A DNA stretch of 64,000 bases from an uncultured Lachnospiraceae bacterium. Its GTDB lineage: Bacteria > Bacillota > Clostridia > Lachnospirales > Lachnospiraceae. The stretch is from positions 34,796 to 98,795 of the forward strand of contig CATKXE010000002.1 in assembly GCA_949840465.1 (NCBI GenBank), written 5' to 3'. Positions within the stretch are counted from its first letter, which is position 1, and every line of letters begins with the position of its first letter. Positions 47,786 through 56,711 of the stretch are shown here, one piece after another. The notes beneath the pieces are model-generated. The model was not told where the DNA came from. It saw only the letters and a program-made list of their open reading frames with translations, and did not search any database. Both the position numbers and the translations under genes were made by a program.

Positions 47786-47983
47786 TTTTTTAAGGTAATA
47801 CCTATTACTTATATGCGCAAGGCGGAGTCATTGCCATGCAGCATTCATACGTATGACAGGCAAAAAATAAACAAGGACGCCGCGGCCATGCCGCCCATAG
47901 AGCAGGATTTGCCATCTGTTTGCGCAATGCCGCACCAGAAACCGTCTATGTCAGGGCGTGGGACAGGCAGAAAGGATTTTACA

Positions 47984-48472
47984 ATGTACAAAGAGCATGA
48001 ATATTATCTGAAACGCTGTATCGAGGTTTCGAAGCATTCGCGCGAGGCGGGCAATACCCCATTCGGCGCGATTTTGGTGGATGCGGAAGGCAATATTTTG
48101 CTTGAGCAGGAGAATGTGGAGATTTCGACCAAAAAGTGTACCGGACATGCGGAGACTCAATTAGTAGAGCGGGCATCTGTATTATATGAGAAGGATTTCC
48201 TGTGGAACTGCACGCTGTATTCTACCGCAGAACCCTGTGCAATGTGTTCGGGAGCGATTTATTGGGGAAACATCGGACGGGTCGTATATGCCATGACGGA
48301 GAAGGAACTGCTTTCGCTGACCGGTGCAGATGAACAGAATCCAACCTTTGACCTGCCTTGCAGAGAGGTATTTGCAAAAGGCCAGAAAGCCATCGAAGTG
48401 ATCGGCCCATTCCCGGAGATTGCCCCGTTGGCGGCAGAAGTCCACAAAGGATACTGGAACAATCAGAAATAA
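47984..48472 (+). CDS. Nucleoside/cytosine/guanine deaminase family protein
   Basis: GHAETQLVERA and EPCAMCSGAIYWGNI zinc motifs; start MYKEHEYYLKR behind aaagga. Confidence 0.9.
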   Translation: MYKEHEYYLKRCIEVSKHSREAGNTPFGAILVDAEGNILLEQENVEISTKKCTGHAETQLVERASVLYEKDFLWNCTLYSTAEPCAMCSGAIYWGNIGRVVYAMTEKELLSLTGADEQNPTFDLPCREVFAKGQKAIEVIGPFPEIAPLAAEVHKGYWNNQK

Positions 48473-48482
48473 GGAGATACAA

Positions 48483-49745
48483 ATGGAAAAAAATAATACA
48501 CAAGATACAGAATTTTCATTGAGCGCCGTACCGGAAAGCGAGCGGAAAAGCTATTTCAGCCTGACCATTGTATGGACGGGTTTTGTATTTGTAATTACCA
48601 GTATGATGGCAGGCGGAGGCCTTTCCGCCGGACTGGATTTCAAGATGATTCTGGTGGCTATCATAGCAGGCAATGTTTTCCTGAGCGCAATCGCAATTCT
48701 GGTCAGCATCATTGCCAGCAAGACCGGGCTGACCTTTGCACTGATGACCCGGTACAGCTTTGGGGAAAAGGGTTCACGGATCGCCTCCATGTTTGTGCCG
48801 ATTGTCAATATCGGCTGGTATACCATTCAGGCTGCGACCTACGGGCATTTCATCGCGCAGGCGTTCAATCTGGGCGACATTGCAGAGTTGATCTGCATGG
48901 CAGTCAGCGCCATCGTGATGGGAATTTTCGCCATGAAGGGAATTAAGGCAATCAGTATTCTGGGATATATTGCAATCCCTGCAATTATCTTCCTGTCGCT
49001 GGCAACCTCCATCCGCGCCGTAGGCATGATCGGGCTGGACGGCCTTTGGAACTACACGCCGGAGGGGCATATCACGTTATCCAACGGAATTACCGTTGTC
49101 ATCGGAACCTGGATTTTGTCCACATCTACCTGTATTGCGGACATCATGCGTTATGCAAGGTCTACAAAGGAGGCGATTGCAGCAACTTTGACCGGGCTGT
49201 TGGGGGGCAACATTTTTATGATCCTCTGCGGCACAATCACATCCGTTGCAGTGGGAGACAGCGATTTGACCAACGTATTGCTGTCCATGGGGCTTTTGAT
49301 TCCATGCCTGATCCTGATGACGACCAATATTTTTACGACCAATGCATCCAACCTGTATTCCACATCCCTGAATCTGTCCAATGCTTTTCATATGGACCGT
49401 CAGAAGATTATTGTGGTGCTGCTTGCAATTTCAGCGCTGGCTACATTATGCAGACCGTATCAGGTCGGGTTTCTGTTTACTTTCCTGGATTTGCTGGGGA
49501 CGATCGTGCCTCCGCTTCCGGGAATCATTCTGGCGGATTACTTTATCATCCACAAAGGGGAATACAAGGATCTGGGCAGCGTGAAGTTTTCGCAGTTTAA
49601 CGCAATCGCATGGCTTACGTGGGCAATCGCACTGGCCGGGGTATACCTGATCCCGTTTGGGTTGCCGGCACTGAAAGGCCTGATCATCGGCGGAGTACTC
49701 TATCCGATCCTGATGAAAATCACTAAAAAAGAAGTTGCTGTATGA
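48483..49745 (+). CDS. codB: NCS1-family cytosine permease (CodB-like)
   Basis: SLTIVWTGFVFVITSMMAGGGLSAGLDFK; MTRYSFGEKGSRIAS. Confidence 0.88.
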   Translation: MEKNNTQDTEFSLSAVPESERKSYFSLTIVWTGFVFVITSMMAGGGLSAGLDFKMILVAIIAGNVFLSAIAILVSIIASKTGLTFALMTRYSFGEKGSRIASMFVPIVNIGWYTIQAATYGHFIAQAFNLGDIAELICMAVSAIVMGIFAMKGIKAISILGYIAIPAIIFLSLATSIRAVGMIGLDGLWNYTPEGHITLSNGITVVIGTWILSTSTCIADIMRYARSTKEAIAATLTGLLGGNIFMILCGTITSVAVGDSDLTNVLLSMGLLIPCLILMTTNIFTTNASNLYSTSLNLSNAFHMDRQKIIVVLLAISALATLCRPYQVGFLFTFLDLLGTIVPPLPGIILADYFIIHKGEYKDLGSVKFSQFNAIAWLTWAIALAGVYLIPFGLPALKGLIIGGVLYPILMKITKKEVAV

Positions 49746-49751
49746 GGACTT

Positions 49752-49790
49752 GCCCTCGAACGAATGAGAAGGGGCGTTACATTATGAAAA
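49752..49790 (+). ncRNA. Partial copy of recurrent 5' leader element (second stem and tail only)
   Basis: gccctcgaacgaatgagaaggggcgttacattatgaaaa. Confidence 0.4.
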
Positions 49791-49889
49791 GGAAGAAGGC
49801 AAATGCAAAGCATTTTTAAAAATACCTTCTTCCGACCAGCCCTCAAACGAATGTGAGGGGGCGTTACACTATAAAAAAGGGGGAAGCAA
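49791..49889 (+). ncRNA. Recurrent two-stem 5' leader element, copy C
   Basis: GGAAGAAGG...CCTTCTTCC perfect stem, then GCCCTCaaacgaatgtGAGGGGGC. Confidence 0.5.
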
Positions 49890-50066
49890 ATGCAAAGCGA
49901 TATGGGAAAATATAAACTTGCAGCCCTGATCGGTATCATAATCATGGGAATCGGCTCGTTCATGGCCTGCCTGTGTTCCGCATCGGCGCTTATTATGACG
50001 GGAAATGTGTTATTAATTATCAGCCTGTTTATTATGACGTATGCATTCTCTTCATGGCAGCCATAG
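49890..50066 (+). CDS. Small hydrophobic membrane protein, 58 aa
   Basis: MQSDMGKYKLAALIGIIIMGIGSFMACLCSASALIMTGNVLLIISLFIMTYAFSSWQP; absent from supplied ORF track; preceded by gggggaa and leader element. Confidence 0.6.
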   Translation: MQSDMGKYKLAALIGIIIMGIGSFMACLCSASALIMTGNVLLIISLFIMTYAFSSWQP

Positions 50067-50088
50067 GAAGTAAAAAACAGGGATAATG

Positions 50089-50142
50089 GCGGCTTGCGCA
50101 GCCGCGCTTCGGCGCGGGTGCGCAAGCCGCACACTTTTTTTT
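50089..50142. terminator. Very strong intrinsic terminator between convergent genes
   Basis: GCGGCTTGCGCA...TGCGCAAGCCGC with inner CCGCGC-ttc-GGCGCGG, then T8. Confidence 0.85.
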
Positions 50143-50160
50143 CGTTTCGGGAATCGTGGT

Positions 50161-51312
50161 TCACATGGCTCTGATATAGTACGCAATCTGATAGGGCAGG
50201 CGCTCTTCCGTCTGTTCCAGATTTGTCCCCAACAGTTCTTTGATCTTATTCATCCGGTAAATCACGGTGTTTCTATGTGTAAACATTTCTTCGGATACAG
50301 CCTGGATACTTCCGTTATGCCGCAGGTACAATTCCAATGTATCTACATAATTGCCCTTGTGCTTCTGGTCATATTCCAGCAAAGGTTTCAGCGGTTCTTC
50401 CGCCATTTCTCTTAAAAGACGGCTGTCATCTACCATGTAAAGGAGACGGTACAACCCCATTTTATCAAAATAAAGCAGGCTTTCATTCCGCTTTTTTGCC
50501 ATCTGTACCGCGGCCTTTGCCCTGGAATAGCTGGCGTGCAGGTTCGAGATGTCGGTCATGCGGCTTCCCACGCCGGTAAAAAGCCTGACGTCCGGCATGC
50601 GCCGATTGGCCCGCCGTGCCATGCCTGTTACAATCTCGTCTAATTCTTCTTCCGTAATGTCGTTGACTACCAGCATAAAATTAGAATCGTAGTACATAAA
50701 ATTCCCGTTATGTGTGATCTTCTCCAGATACACCTGTACCCGATAGGATAATTTCTGGCGCTCTACAGTATCCATTTCGTCTAAATGTTCCGTGGTGATC
50801 AGCACCACCTGAAATGTTCCGTCCTCATCAAAATAAGGGAGCAGCTTTTTCCGGTATTCCTTCTGGTTTGCGGGCTGCTCAATGGCCTGGATCAATGCGC
50901 CGGAGATTTCCTGGTCTGCCGTTCCCTGCATAAAAATACGAATGCTGTAATCCTTGATCATATCGGCCAGATGGATTTCCCAGGGAACCGTCAAAAGCGG
51001 AAAATCATATTCGTTGCAATAATCAATTAGATTCTGCGGGATTTGTTCGATATAATACCCTGTGTTGACGATCAGTCCTGCTCCGTGCCTTCGGATCAGC
51101 TCCTTAATCAGGTTTTGTAGTTTTTCTGCGGTGTCGAATCCGAGTCCCGTGGTGACGGCCAGTTCTTTTCCCCAAAAATGCTGGATGATCACCATATCTT
51201 CCACCATATGTACCCAGCTGATCGAAGTTGACCAGCCGTTATTGCCTGCGATAAACCGCATCTGGTATTGCTCCTGAGAGATAAGCATCATATCTTGTAT
51301 CGTAAAACCCAT
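50161..51312 (-). CDS. PucR-family transcriptional regulator
   Basis: N-terminal PucR domain; C-terminal YVDTLELYLRHNGSIQAVSEEMFTHRNTVIYRMNKIKELLG HTH_30. Confidence 0.92.
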   Translation of the reverse strand: MGFTIQDMMLISQEQYQMRFIAGNNGWSTSISWVHMVEDMVIIQHFWGKELAVTTGLGFDTAEKLQNLIKELIRRHGAGLIVNTGYYIEQIPQNLIDYCNEYDFPLLTVPWEIHLADMIKDYSIRIFMQGTADQEISGALIQAIEQPANQKEYRKKLLPYFDEDGTFQVVLITTEHLDEMDTVERQKLSYRVQVYLEKITHNGNFMYYDSNFMLVVNDITEEELDEIVTGMARRANRRMPDVRLFTGVGSRMTDISNLHASYSRAKAAVQMAKKRNESLLYFDKMGLYRLLYMVDDSRLLREMAEEPLKPLLEYDQKHKGNYVDTLELYLRHNGSIQAVSEEMFTHRNTVIYRMNKIKELLGTNLEQTEERLPYQIAYYIRAM

Positions 51313-51483
51313 ATTCGTCCTGCCTTTCTTGTTTTTCAGAGCAACGGGTCAAATCGACATATTGGCTCCTGTCACTAATTTGCAAAGAAAATGGATGCCA
51401 TGCGTGCATTTTTCCTGAGTTTATTATAACAGACTTGTGCTCGCAGCACAATTTTTAAGTGAAATTTTTATATTGTCAATCCA

Positions 51484-51511
51484 TTGGAAAATTTTGAGAA
51501 TTTGCTATGAT
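51484..51511 (+). promoter_or_regulatory. Promoter TTGGAA-N16-TATGAT with extended TGC
   Basis: Upstream of small ORF 51560. Confidence 0.5.
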
Positions 51512-51559
51512 ATAGATAACAGGAGAGCGATAAAAATTCATTTAAAGGAGGCGTTTTTT

Positions 51560-51718
51560 ATGATTACATTTTGTGCGGCAGTGGAGACAGCAAGGCAGCC
51601 AGAAATTCCGGAATGGATGCGTGAAGAGCGCTATATGTACTGTGATCAGGCCAATGCAGAATCATATTCCGGAAAAAATTCTGTGATTTGGGAAAAGATA
51701 AAAAAGGTATTTTCGTAA
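51560..51718 (+). CDS. Small protein of unknown function, 52 aa
   Basis: MITFCAAVETARQPEIPEWMREERYMYCDQANAESYSGKNSVIWEKIKKVFS with aaaggagg RBS, own promoter and terminator. Confidence 0.6.
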   Translation: MITFCAAVETARQPEIPEWMREERYMYCDQANAESYSGKNSVIWEKIKKVFS

Positions 51719-51754
51719 AAAGGAAGACGACTGAAAACGAATGGCAATACTGTG

Positions 51755-51784
51755 AAAGGCACCCGTTAAAGGGTGCCTTTTTTG
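51755..51784 (+). terminator. Intrinsic terminator
   Basis: AAAGGCACCCgttaaaGGGTGCCTTTTTT. Confidence 0.85.
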
Positions 51785-51810
51785 GCGGGGCGGAGATGGG
51801 GAACCGGTTC

Positions 51811-52464
51811 TTACATTAGCGACGCCATGGCAAATGCGTCCAGGCCTCCCTGACGATTTTCCCGGCTCTCCTGTGGAACCTGGCTCATACGTTCCTTAGC
51901 CATGGCAATCAACGCTTCCACCTTTGCGATTTCCGATTCGTCGCACCAGCCTTTTTCCAGACCGGCCTTGCAGTCTGAAAGATCCTTCTGTAAAAGCGCC
52001 AGTACCTGCTGAACCTGCCCCCGTGACTGTGCTGCTGCAATCTGCCTGCGGCGTTTTCCCTCGTTGACGGCAACTTTTCCTCCCTGTTTCTCAGAGTTTC
52101 CTACCTCATCCTGCTCCCCGGAAAGCGCCGTGTCTTCCGCCTTATCAAAGGCGGAACCCTCAGTTGGCTTATCACAGGCCATATCTGGATACTGCCCCTC
52201 AGAGATTCCCGGATGATCTGCCCCATCCACGCCGGAATCAGCCGGTTCCAGAGCGTCCCTGGCCTGCCCGGCTGCCAGCCGTCCTTCCGGTGAAATTTCG
52301 ATGCTGTCCTCTTTCTGGCTCTGGCTGTCTGCGTACATTTTTCCTGTGTGCGTCCTGTCCTCCAAGTTTGCTTTCTGTTTCTTTACATTTTCCAGAAGTT
52401 TCGCATGGAGAGCTCTTTCATTCGCTCGATTTCCATAGATGTTAGTTTGCCGTAAAATATTCAT
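51811..52464 (-). CDS. Hydrophilic hypothetical protein downstream of GHKL kinase
   Basis: 4 bp overlap with kinase gene; low-complexity acidic region, coiled C-terminus. Confidence 0.75.
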   Translation of the reverse strand: MNILRQTNIYGNRANERALHAKLLENVKKQKANLEDRTHTGKMYADSQSQKEDSIEISPEGRLAAGQARDALEPADSGVDGADHPGISEGQYPDMACDKPTEGSAFDKAEDTALSGEQDEVGNSEKQGGKVAVNEGKRRRQIAAAQSRGQVQQVLALLQKDLSDCKAGLEKGWCDESEIAKVEALIAMAKERMSQVPQESRENRQGGLDAFAMASLM

Positions 52465-53846
52465 TGTGCATTGCTCCTTTCCTGTACCATGACCGTGATA
52501 TTGAATACCTGATTTTCTAAATGGATCTCCAGTTCCCCCATATATTTTTCAGCGGTTCGGCGGACGTTGGACAAGCCGATCCCGTGCATGGATTTATCCG
52601 TCTTTTTGGTGGTGGCAGGCAAACCGTCCTGCCCCCATATGACCTCCCCCGCAAAAGAGTTTTTGGACTCGATCAGAAAAAAACGTCCTTTTTGTCTTCC
52701 GGCCAGTGAGATAAAACGTTCGCCCTCTGAAATGTTCTCGCAGGCCTCCAGCGCATTTTGAAGCAGATTCTGAAGGATAATTCCCAAATCAAAGGCGTCA
52801 AAGCCCCCGGACACAGGGTAGCGGAAATCCGTCTGAAAACGGATGCCAAGCTCCTGGCACTGCCGCTGTTTATCGTTAACAATAATATCCGTGACAGGGT
52901 TCCCCGTTTGAAGCGTCAGTTCAAAGCCCCTGAAACTCTCGTCCATCCGGGAAACATAGTCCTCCAGGCTTTCATACTCTCCGCTTCGGGCAAGCCCTTT
53001 GATGTTGGTTAAGTGCCCCCGCATCTCATGTTTCATCTGACGGATATGGCTGTAAAACTGCTCTGCTTCATGGATCCGCGCCCGGATGGCATGGATCTGC
53101 TGCCGTTCCGCAAAATAGGCGGACTGTTCCTGGCGCAGCGCAGCCATTTCCTGCTGGAACAGGATGGTCAGGTAGGTTCCGGCGTAGAACAGCAAGGCTA
53201 CCAGCGGAACGGCGGCCAGAAAAACAGGGTGCCTCTCGTAGAGCTGCAGCATTTCACCGTCTTTCACTTCATATAGCAGGCTGGCTATGAGCTGTCCGAA
53301 CAAAATGCCGGCCATGGGGATTAAGCTGATATAGCAAATTTCCAGACAATGGAGCGGCATACGCCGTTTTTCCATCCGGCGCCAAAGGGCATAAAGCATG
53401 GCGGAAAATAAGGCGGCATGGGACAAAAGGAGCAGTATCAGTAAAGCAACCGTACGCAAACAGGCTTTCTCCGGGGGTTCGGCATGATAAGGCAATAACC
53501 GATCCGCAATGAAAAACAGGCTTTCTACGGTCAGGGCGCTGGAAACTTTGGCTTCCCAGTAAAGGATCCCCAGCAGAAAGGCCGCCGGACTTTTCAGACC
53601 CAGCGCTTTGGAGGCCAATGTCAGCAGCAGGATCAGGACAAGGGGAAACGTCCCCTGCGGCGCGGTTATCCAGCCGCAAAGACCGGATAGGAAAATATAA
53701 GTGAAAAAAACAAAGATACATGTTTGCAGCCGGTGTTCCTGCCTCTTCAGAAAAGCCCGCAAAAATAAGGCAAGACTGACGGCATAGGTCCAATCCGCCG
53801 CTACAGAAAAAGCTGCGTTGAAAATCCGGAATCCTGTTTCGCTCAT
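52461..53846 (-). CDS. GHKL-domain sensor histidine kinase (AgrC-like)
   Basis: Six or more TM; QMKHEMRGHLTNIKGLARSGEY H-box; NLLQNALEAC; HGIGLSNVRRTAEKY. Confidence 0.9.
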   Translation of the reverse strand: MSETGFRIFNAAFSVAADWTYAVSLALFLRAFLKRQEHRLQTCIFVFFTYIFLSGLCGWITAPQGTFPLVLILLLTLASKALGLKSPAAFLLGILYWEAKVSSALTVESLFFIADRLLPYHAEPPEKACLRTVALLILLLLSHAALFSAMLYALWRRMEKRRMPLHCLEICYISLIPMAGILFGQLIASLLYEVKDGEMLQLYERHPVFLAAVPLVALLFYAGTYLTILFQQEMAALRQEQSAYFAERQQIHAIRARIHEAEQFYSHIRQMKHEMRGHLTNIKGLARSGEYESLEDYVSRMDESFRGFELTLQTGNPVTDIIVNDKQRQCQELGIRFQTDFRYPVSGGFDAFDLGIILQNLLQNALEACENISEGERFISLAGRQKGRFFLIESKNSFAGEVIWGQDGLPATTKKTDKSMHGIGLSNVRRTAEKYMGELEIHLENQVFNITVMVQERSNAQ

Positions 53847-53889
53847 CGGCCCGCTCCTTCCTGTGGGAGGCGGGGGTATTCTGCTGTTT

Positions 53890-54621
53890 TCATAGGCCTG
53901 TCCCTTTCTTCAAGAAGCGGAGATACGCCTTTACAAAATCCTGATACTTATATTTTGAGAGCAAGAGTTTTTCGCCGTTGATCAATGTCACTTCTGCTTT
54001 ACTGTATCCGTCCACATAGGAGAGGTTTACCAGATACCCCTTGTGGATACGGAAAAACTGTTCCTGCAGCTCCAGCTCTAAGTCACGGATTCTTGCATAA
54101 CAGGTAAACTCGCCGTCTTTTAGATGCAGCACGGCCTTATGGTTATTGCTTTCAATATAATAGATGCTGTCCAACGGTACGGTCTTGTTGGCGTTGGCGA
54201 ACCGGAGCGTAAGCGTACGGTTTTCCGGTGTGTGTTTATGACCGTCTAAAATCTGCTCCGCAGCACGGGCAAAGATCTGCGCAAACTTTTCCTCATCCAC
54301 TGGTTTTAGCAGATATTGAAATGCTCCTACATCAAAAGCATCGAATACATACTGTTCATAGCCGGTTACAAAAATGATAACTGGCTGTACCGCCCCATTC
54401 CACGCCCTGATCTTTTTCGCCAGCGCCATCCCATTCAGGCCTGCGCCCGAGGGGTTCAGATCAATATCGAGAAAGAGTAAGTCGTAAGCCCCGTGGTCGG
54501 CGAGGCACTCGTCGGCGGATGCGTACTCTTTAATTTTACAGGGATACGGCTGCGCCTGGATCAGTGACGAGAGATAGGCGCGTGTGTTTGCTTCATCATC
54601 ACAAATTGCTGTTCTTATCAT
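53890..54621 (-). CDS. LytTR-family response regulator
   Basis: MIRTAICDDEANTRAYLSSLI receiver; FRIHKGYLVNLSYVDGYSKAEVTLINGEKLLLSKYKY LytTR. Confidence 0.93.
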   Translation of the reverse strand: MIRTAICDDEANTRAYLSSLIQAQPYPCKIKEYASADECLADHGAYDLLFLDIDLNPSGAGLNGMALAKKIRAWNGAVQPVIIFVTGYEQYVFDAFDVGAFQYLLKPVDEEKFAQIFARAAEQILDGHKHTPENRTLTLRFANANKTVPLDSIYYIESNNHKAVLHLKDGEFTCYARIRDLELELQEQFFRIHKGYLVNLSYVDGYSKAEVTLINGEKLLLSKYKYQDFVKAYLRFLKKGTGL

Positions 54622-54921
54622 GTTCTTATTCCTCTGGGTCTCTCTGTGTTTATTTCGTTCAAACAGGCTCTTGGGAAAACCGGTTTGACGTGACTGGACG
54701 GTTTGGCGGCGTAACTGGATTGCCGGCAGGACTTTCCCAGAGGGCTGTTTCTTAATAGTATACAAAATAAGGCGCGGTCAAGTCATTAGGAAAAAGCCGA
54801 CAAATTGTGTTTTTTGTATCATAAAATTCTGTTCTAATTACCTTTCTTGTTTTGCCGTGAGATTGTCATAGCTGCATTCGGACAAGAGTTCTTTTTTGCG
54901 GGGGTGGGATGAATAAACATT

Positions 54922-54950
54922 TTGCATAGAAATATCAGATGAAATATGCT
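54922..54950 (+). promoter_or_regulatory. Promoter TTGCAT-N17-TATGCT
   Basis: Upstream of GntR gene 55012. Confidence 0.4.
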
Positions 54951-55011
54951 ATGCTTACAGTAGATTATCCGAAAAGTGGAAGGCGCATATGAACGAAGGA
55001 GGACTCCGAAT

Positions 55012-55779
55012 ATGCAAAACTCCAAATTAAACGCATTGACGCTGTCCGAACGGGCAAAGCTTGAAATTAAGGATTATATTAATACGATGGATCTCCAGGA
55101 AAATCATAAATTGCCCAGGGAAGAACTGCTCGCTAAGATCATCGGCGTCAGCCGCATTACGATACGGCAGGCCTTAAACGACCTTGCAGCTGAGGGCATC
55201 GTTTTTCGCAGGCAGGGAAAAGGGACGTTTGTCAACGTAGATTCCCTGAATATCAAAGTACACTTTAATCCCTGTATGGAATTTTCCCAGATGATCCGCA
55301 ACAGCGGTTACCAGCCGTCGGTAAAGCTGGGGGATATCAGGAAAATCCCGCGGGACGAGTCTATCTGCCGCCTCCTTCATATGGGGGATAAGGAAGAACT
55401 TGTTGTATCCGAAAAAATTTTTCTGGCGGACGGCCGGTTCTGCGTATTCTGCCGGGATTATTTCAGTGCGCTTCAGGTGGGGAATGCGGCCTCGTTCAAG
55501 AAATTCAGCCAGTACGAGGATTCGGTGTTCCAATATATTTACGATGTATCCGGGAAAAAATGCGAATGGGACAAGGTAGAGATTGATACCACCCTGTCCT
55601 CTGATATAGAAGGGCTGCGTGGCTATTTGGATGAAATAGAGATTGGGAACTTGCCGCTCCTTTATCTGAAAGGGGTCAATTATGATTCGGACGACCGCCC
55701 AATCCTCTATGCCAATGAATATATCAATACGTCCATTATTAAATATAATATCATCCGCACAAAAAATATTTCTTACTGA
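55012..55779 (+). CDS. GntR-family regulator (HutC/UTRA)
   Basis: LPREELLAKIIGVSRITIRQALNDLAAEGIVFRRQGKGTFV. Confidence 0.92.
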   Translation: MQNSKLNALTLSERAKLEIKDYINTMDLQENHKLPREELLAKIIGVSRITIRQALNDLAAEGIVFRRQGKGTFVNVDSLNIKVHFNPCMEFSQMIRNSGYQPSVKLGDIRKIPRDESICRLLHMGDKEELVVSEKIFLADGRFCVFCRDYFSALQVGNAASFKKFSQYEDSVFQYIYDVSGKKCEWDKVEIDTTLSSDIEGLRGYLDEIEIGNLPLLYLKGVNYDSDDRPILYANEYINTSIIKYNIIRTKNISY

Positions 55780-55813
55780 GGGAGGCGGCAAAACATGAAA
55801 AGGACATCACCCT

Positions 55814-56632
55814 ATGGAAACACAAATTAACATTCAGGATGATTTTGACCTGGAAAAAATTGCAACCAGCGGCCAGTGCTTCCGCGTCAGGAAGTTTGAC
55901 GACGGAACATACCGCTTTATCACAGGCAGCCATATCCTGTATATCCGCCCCATAGAAGGCAGCCTGTATCTGGCTTCCTGCAGCCAAAAAGAATGGCGTG
56001 AAATCTGGGAAACATATTTTGACCTGACAAGGGATTATGCGGGCCTGCGTAAGCGCGCCGGCGGCAAGAACCTCTTTCTCCAAAAGACCATGGAATATGG
56101 CCGGGGGTTAAGGGTGCTGCGCCAGGAGCCATGGGAAATGCTGATTACGTTTATCATCTCACAGCGGAAGAATATCCCCGCTATTTCAAAATCGGTGGGG
56201 ATGCTGGCGCAGAAATACGGCGCCCGGGTTTCCACAGCATGGGAGACAGTGAGCTTGTTTCCGACGCCGGAAGAACTTGATTCTGTGTCAATAGAAGAGT
56301 TGTCCGAGTGCCGGTTAGGATACCGCGCAGCCTATGTAAGGGATGCGGTGGATAAGGTGCGGTCTGAAACACTGGATTTAACCGCTATCGCAGGGTATGA
56401 AGACGAAAGGCTCTTTCAGGAACTTCTGCAGGTTCATGGTGTGGGAAAAAAGGTTGCCAACTGCGTATGTCTGTTCGGATATGGCCGTTCTGCAAGAGTG
56501 CCTGTGGATGTATGGATTTCAAGGGTCATACAGGAGGAATGCAAAGGGCAGAATCCATTCCCGGCTTTTGGGGAGGATGCGGGAATTATGCAGCAGTATG
56601 CCTTTTACTACGAAAAAAAATTCTGGCATTGA
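55814..56632 (+). CDS. 8-oxoguanine DNA glycosylase (OGG-type, HhH-GPD)
   Basis: LLQVHGVGKKVANCVCLFGYGRSARVPVDVWISRV with catalytic Lys and Asp. Confidence 0.9.
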   Translation: METQINIQDDFDLEKIATSGQCFRVRKFDDGTYRFITGSHILYIRPIEGSLYLASCSQKEWREIWETYFDLTRDYAGLRKRAGGKNLFLQKTMEYGRGLRVLRQEPWEMLITFIISQRKNIPAISKSVGMLAQKYGARVSTAWETVSLFPTPEELDSVSIEELSECRLGYRAAYVRDAVDKVRSETLDLTAIAGYEDERLFQELLQVHGVGKKVANCVCLFGYGRSARVPVDVWISRVIQEECKGQNPFPAFGEDAGIMQQYAFYYEKKFWH

Positions 56633-56711
56633 AGGGGAAAAGAACAAGATTATTCGACGGTATCGCAGATTTTTGGAGAAGTATTGCTGCTTGTATAACA
56701 GAGGTGTTTTC

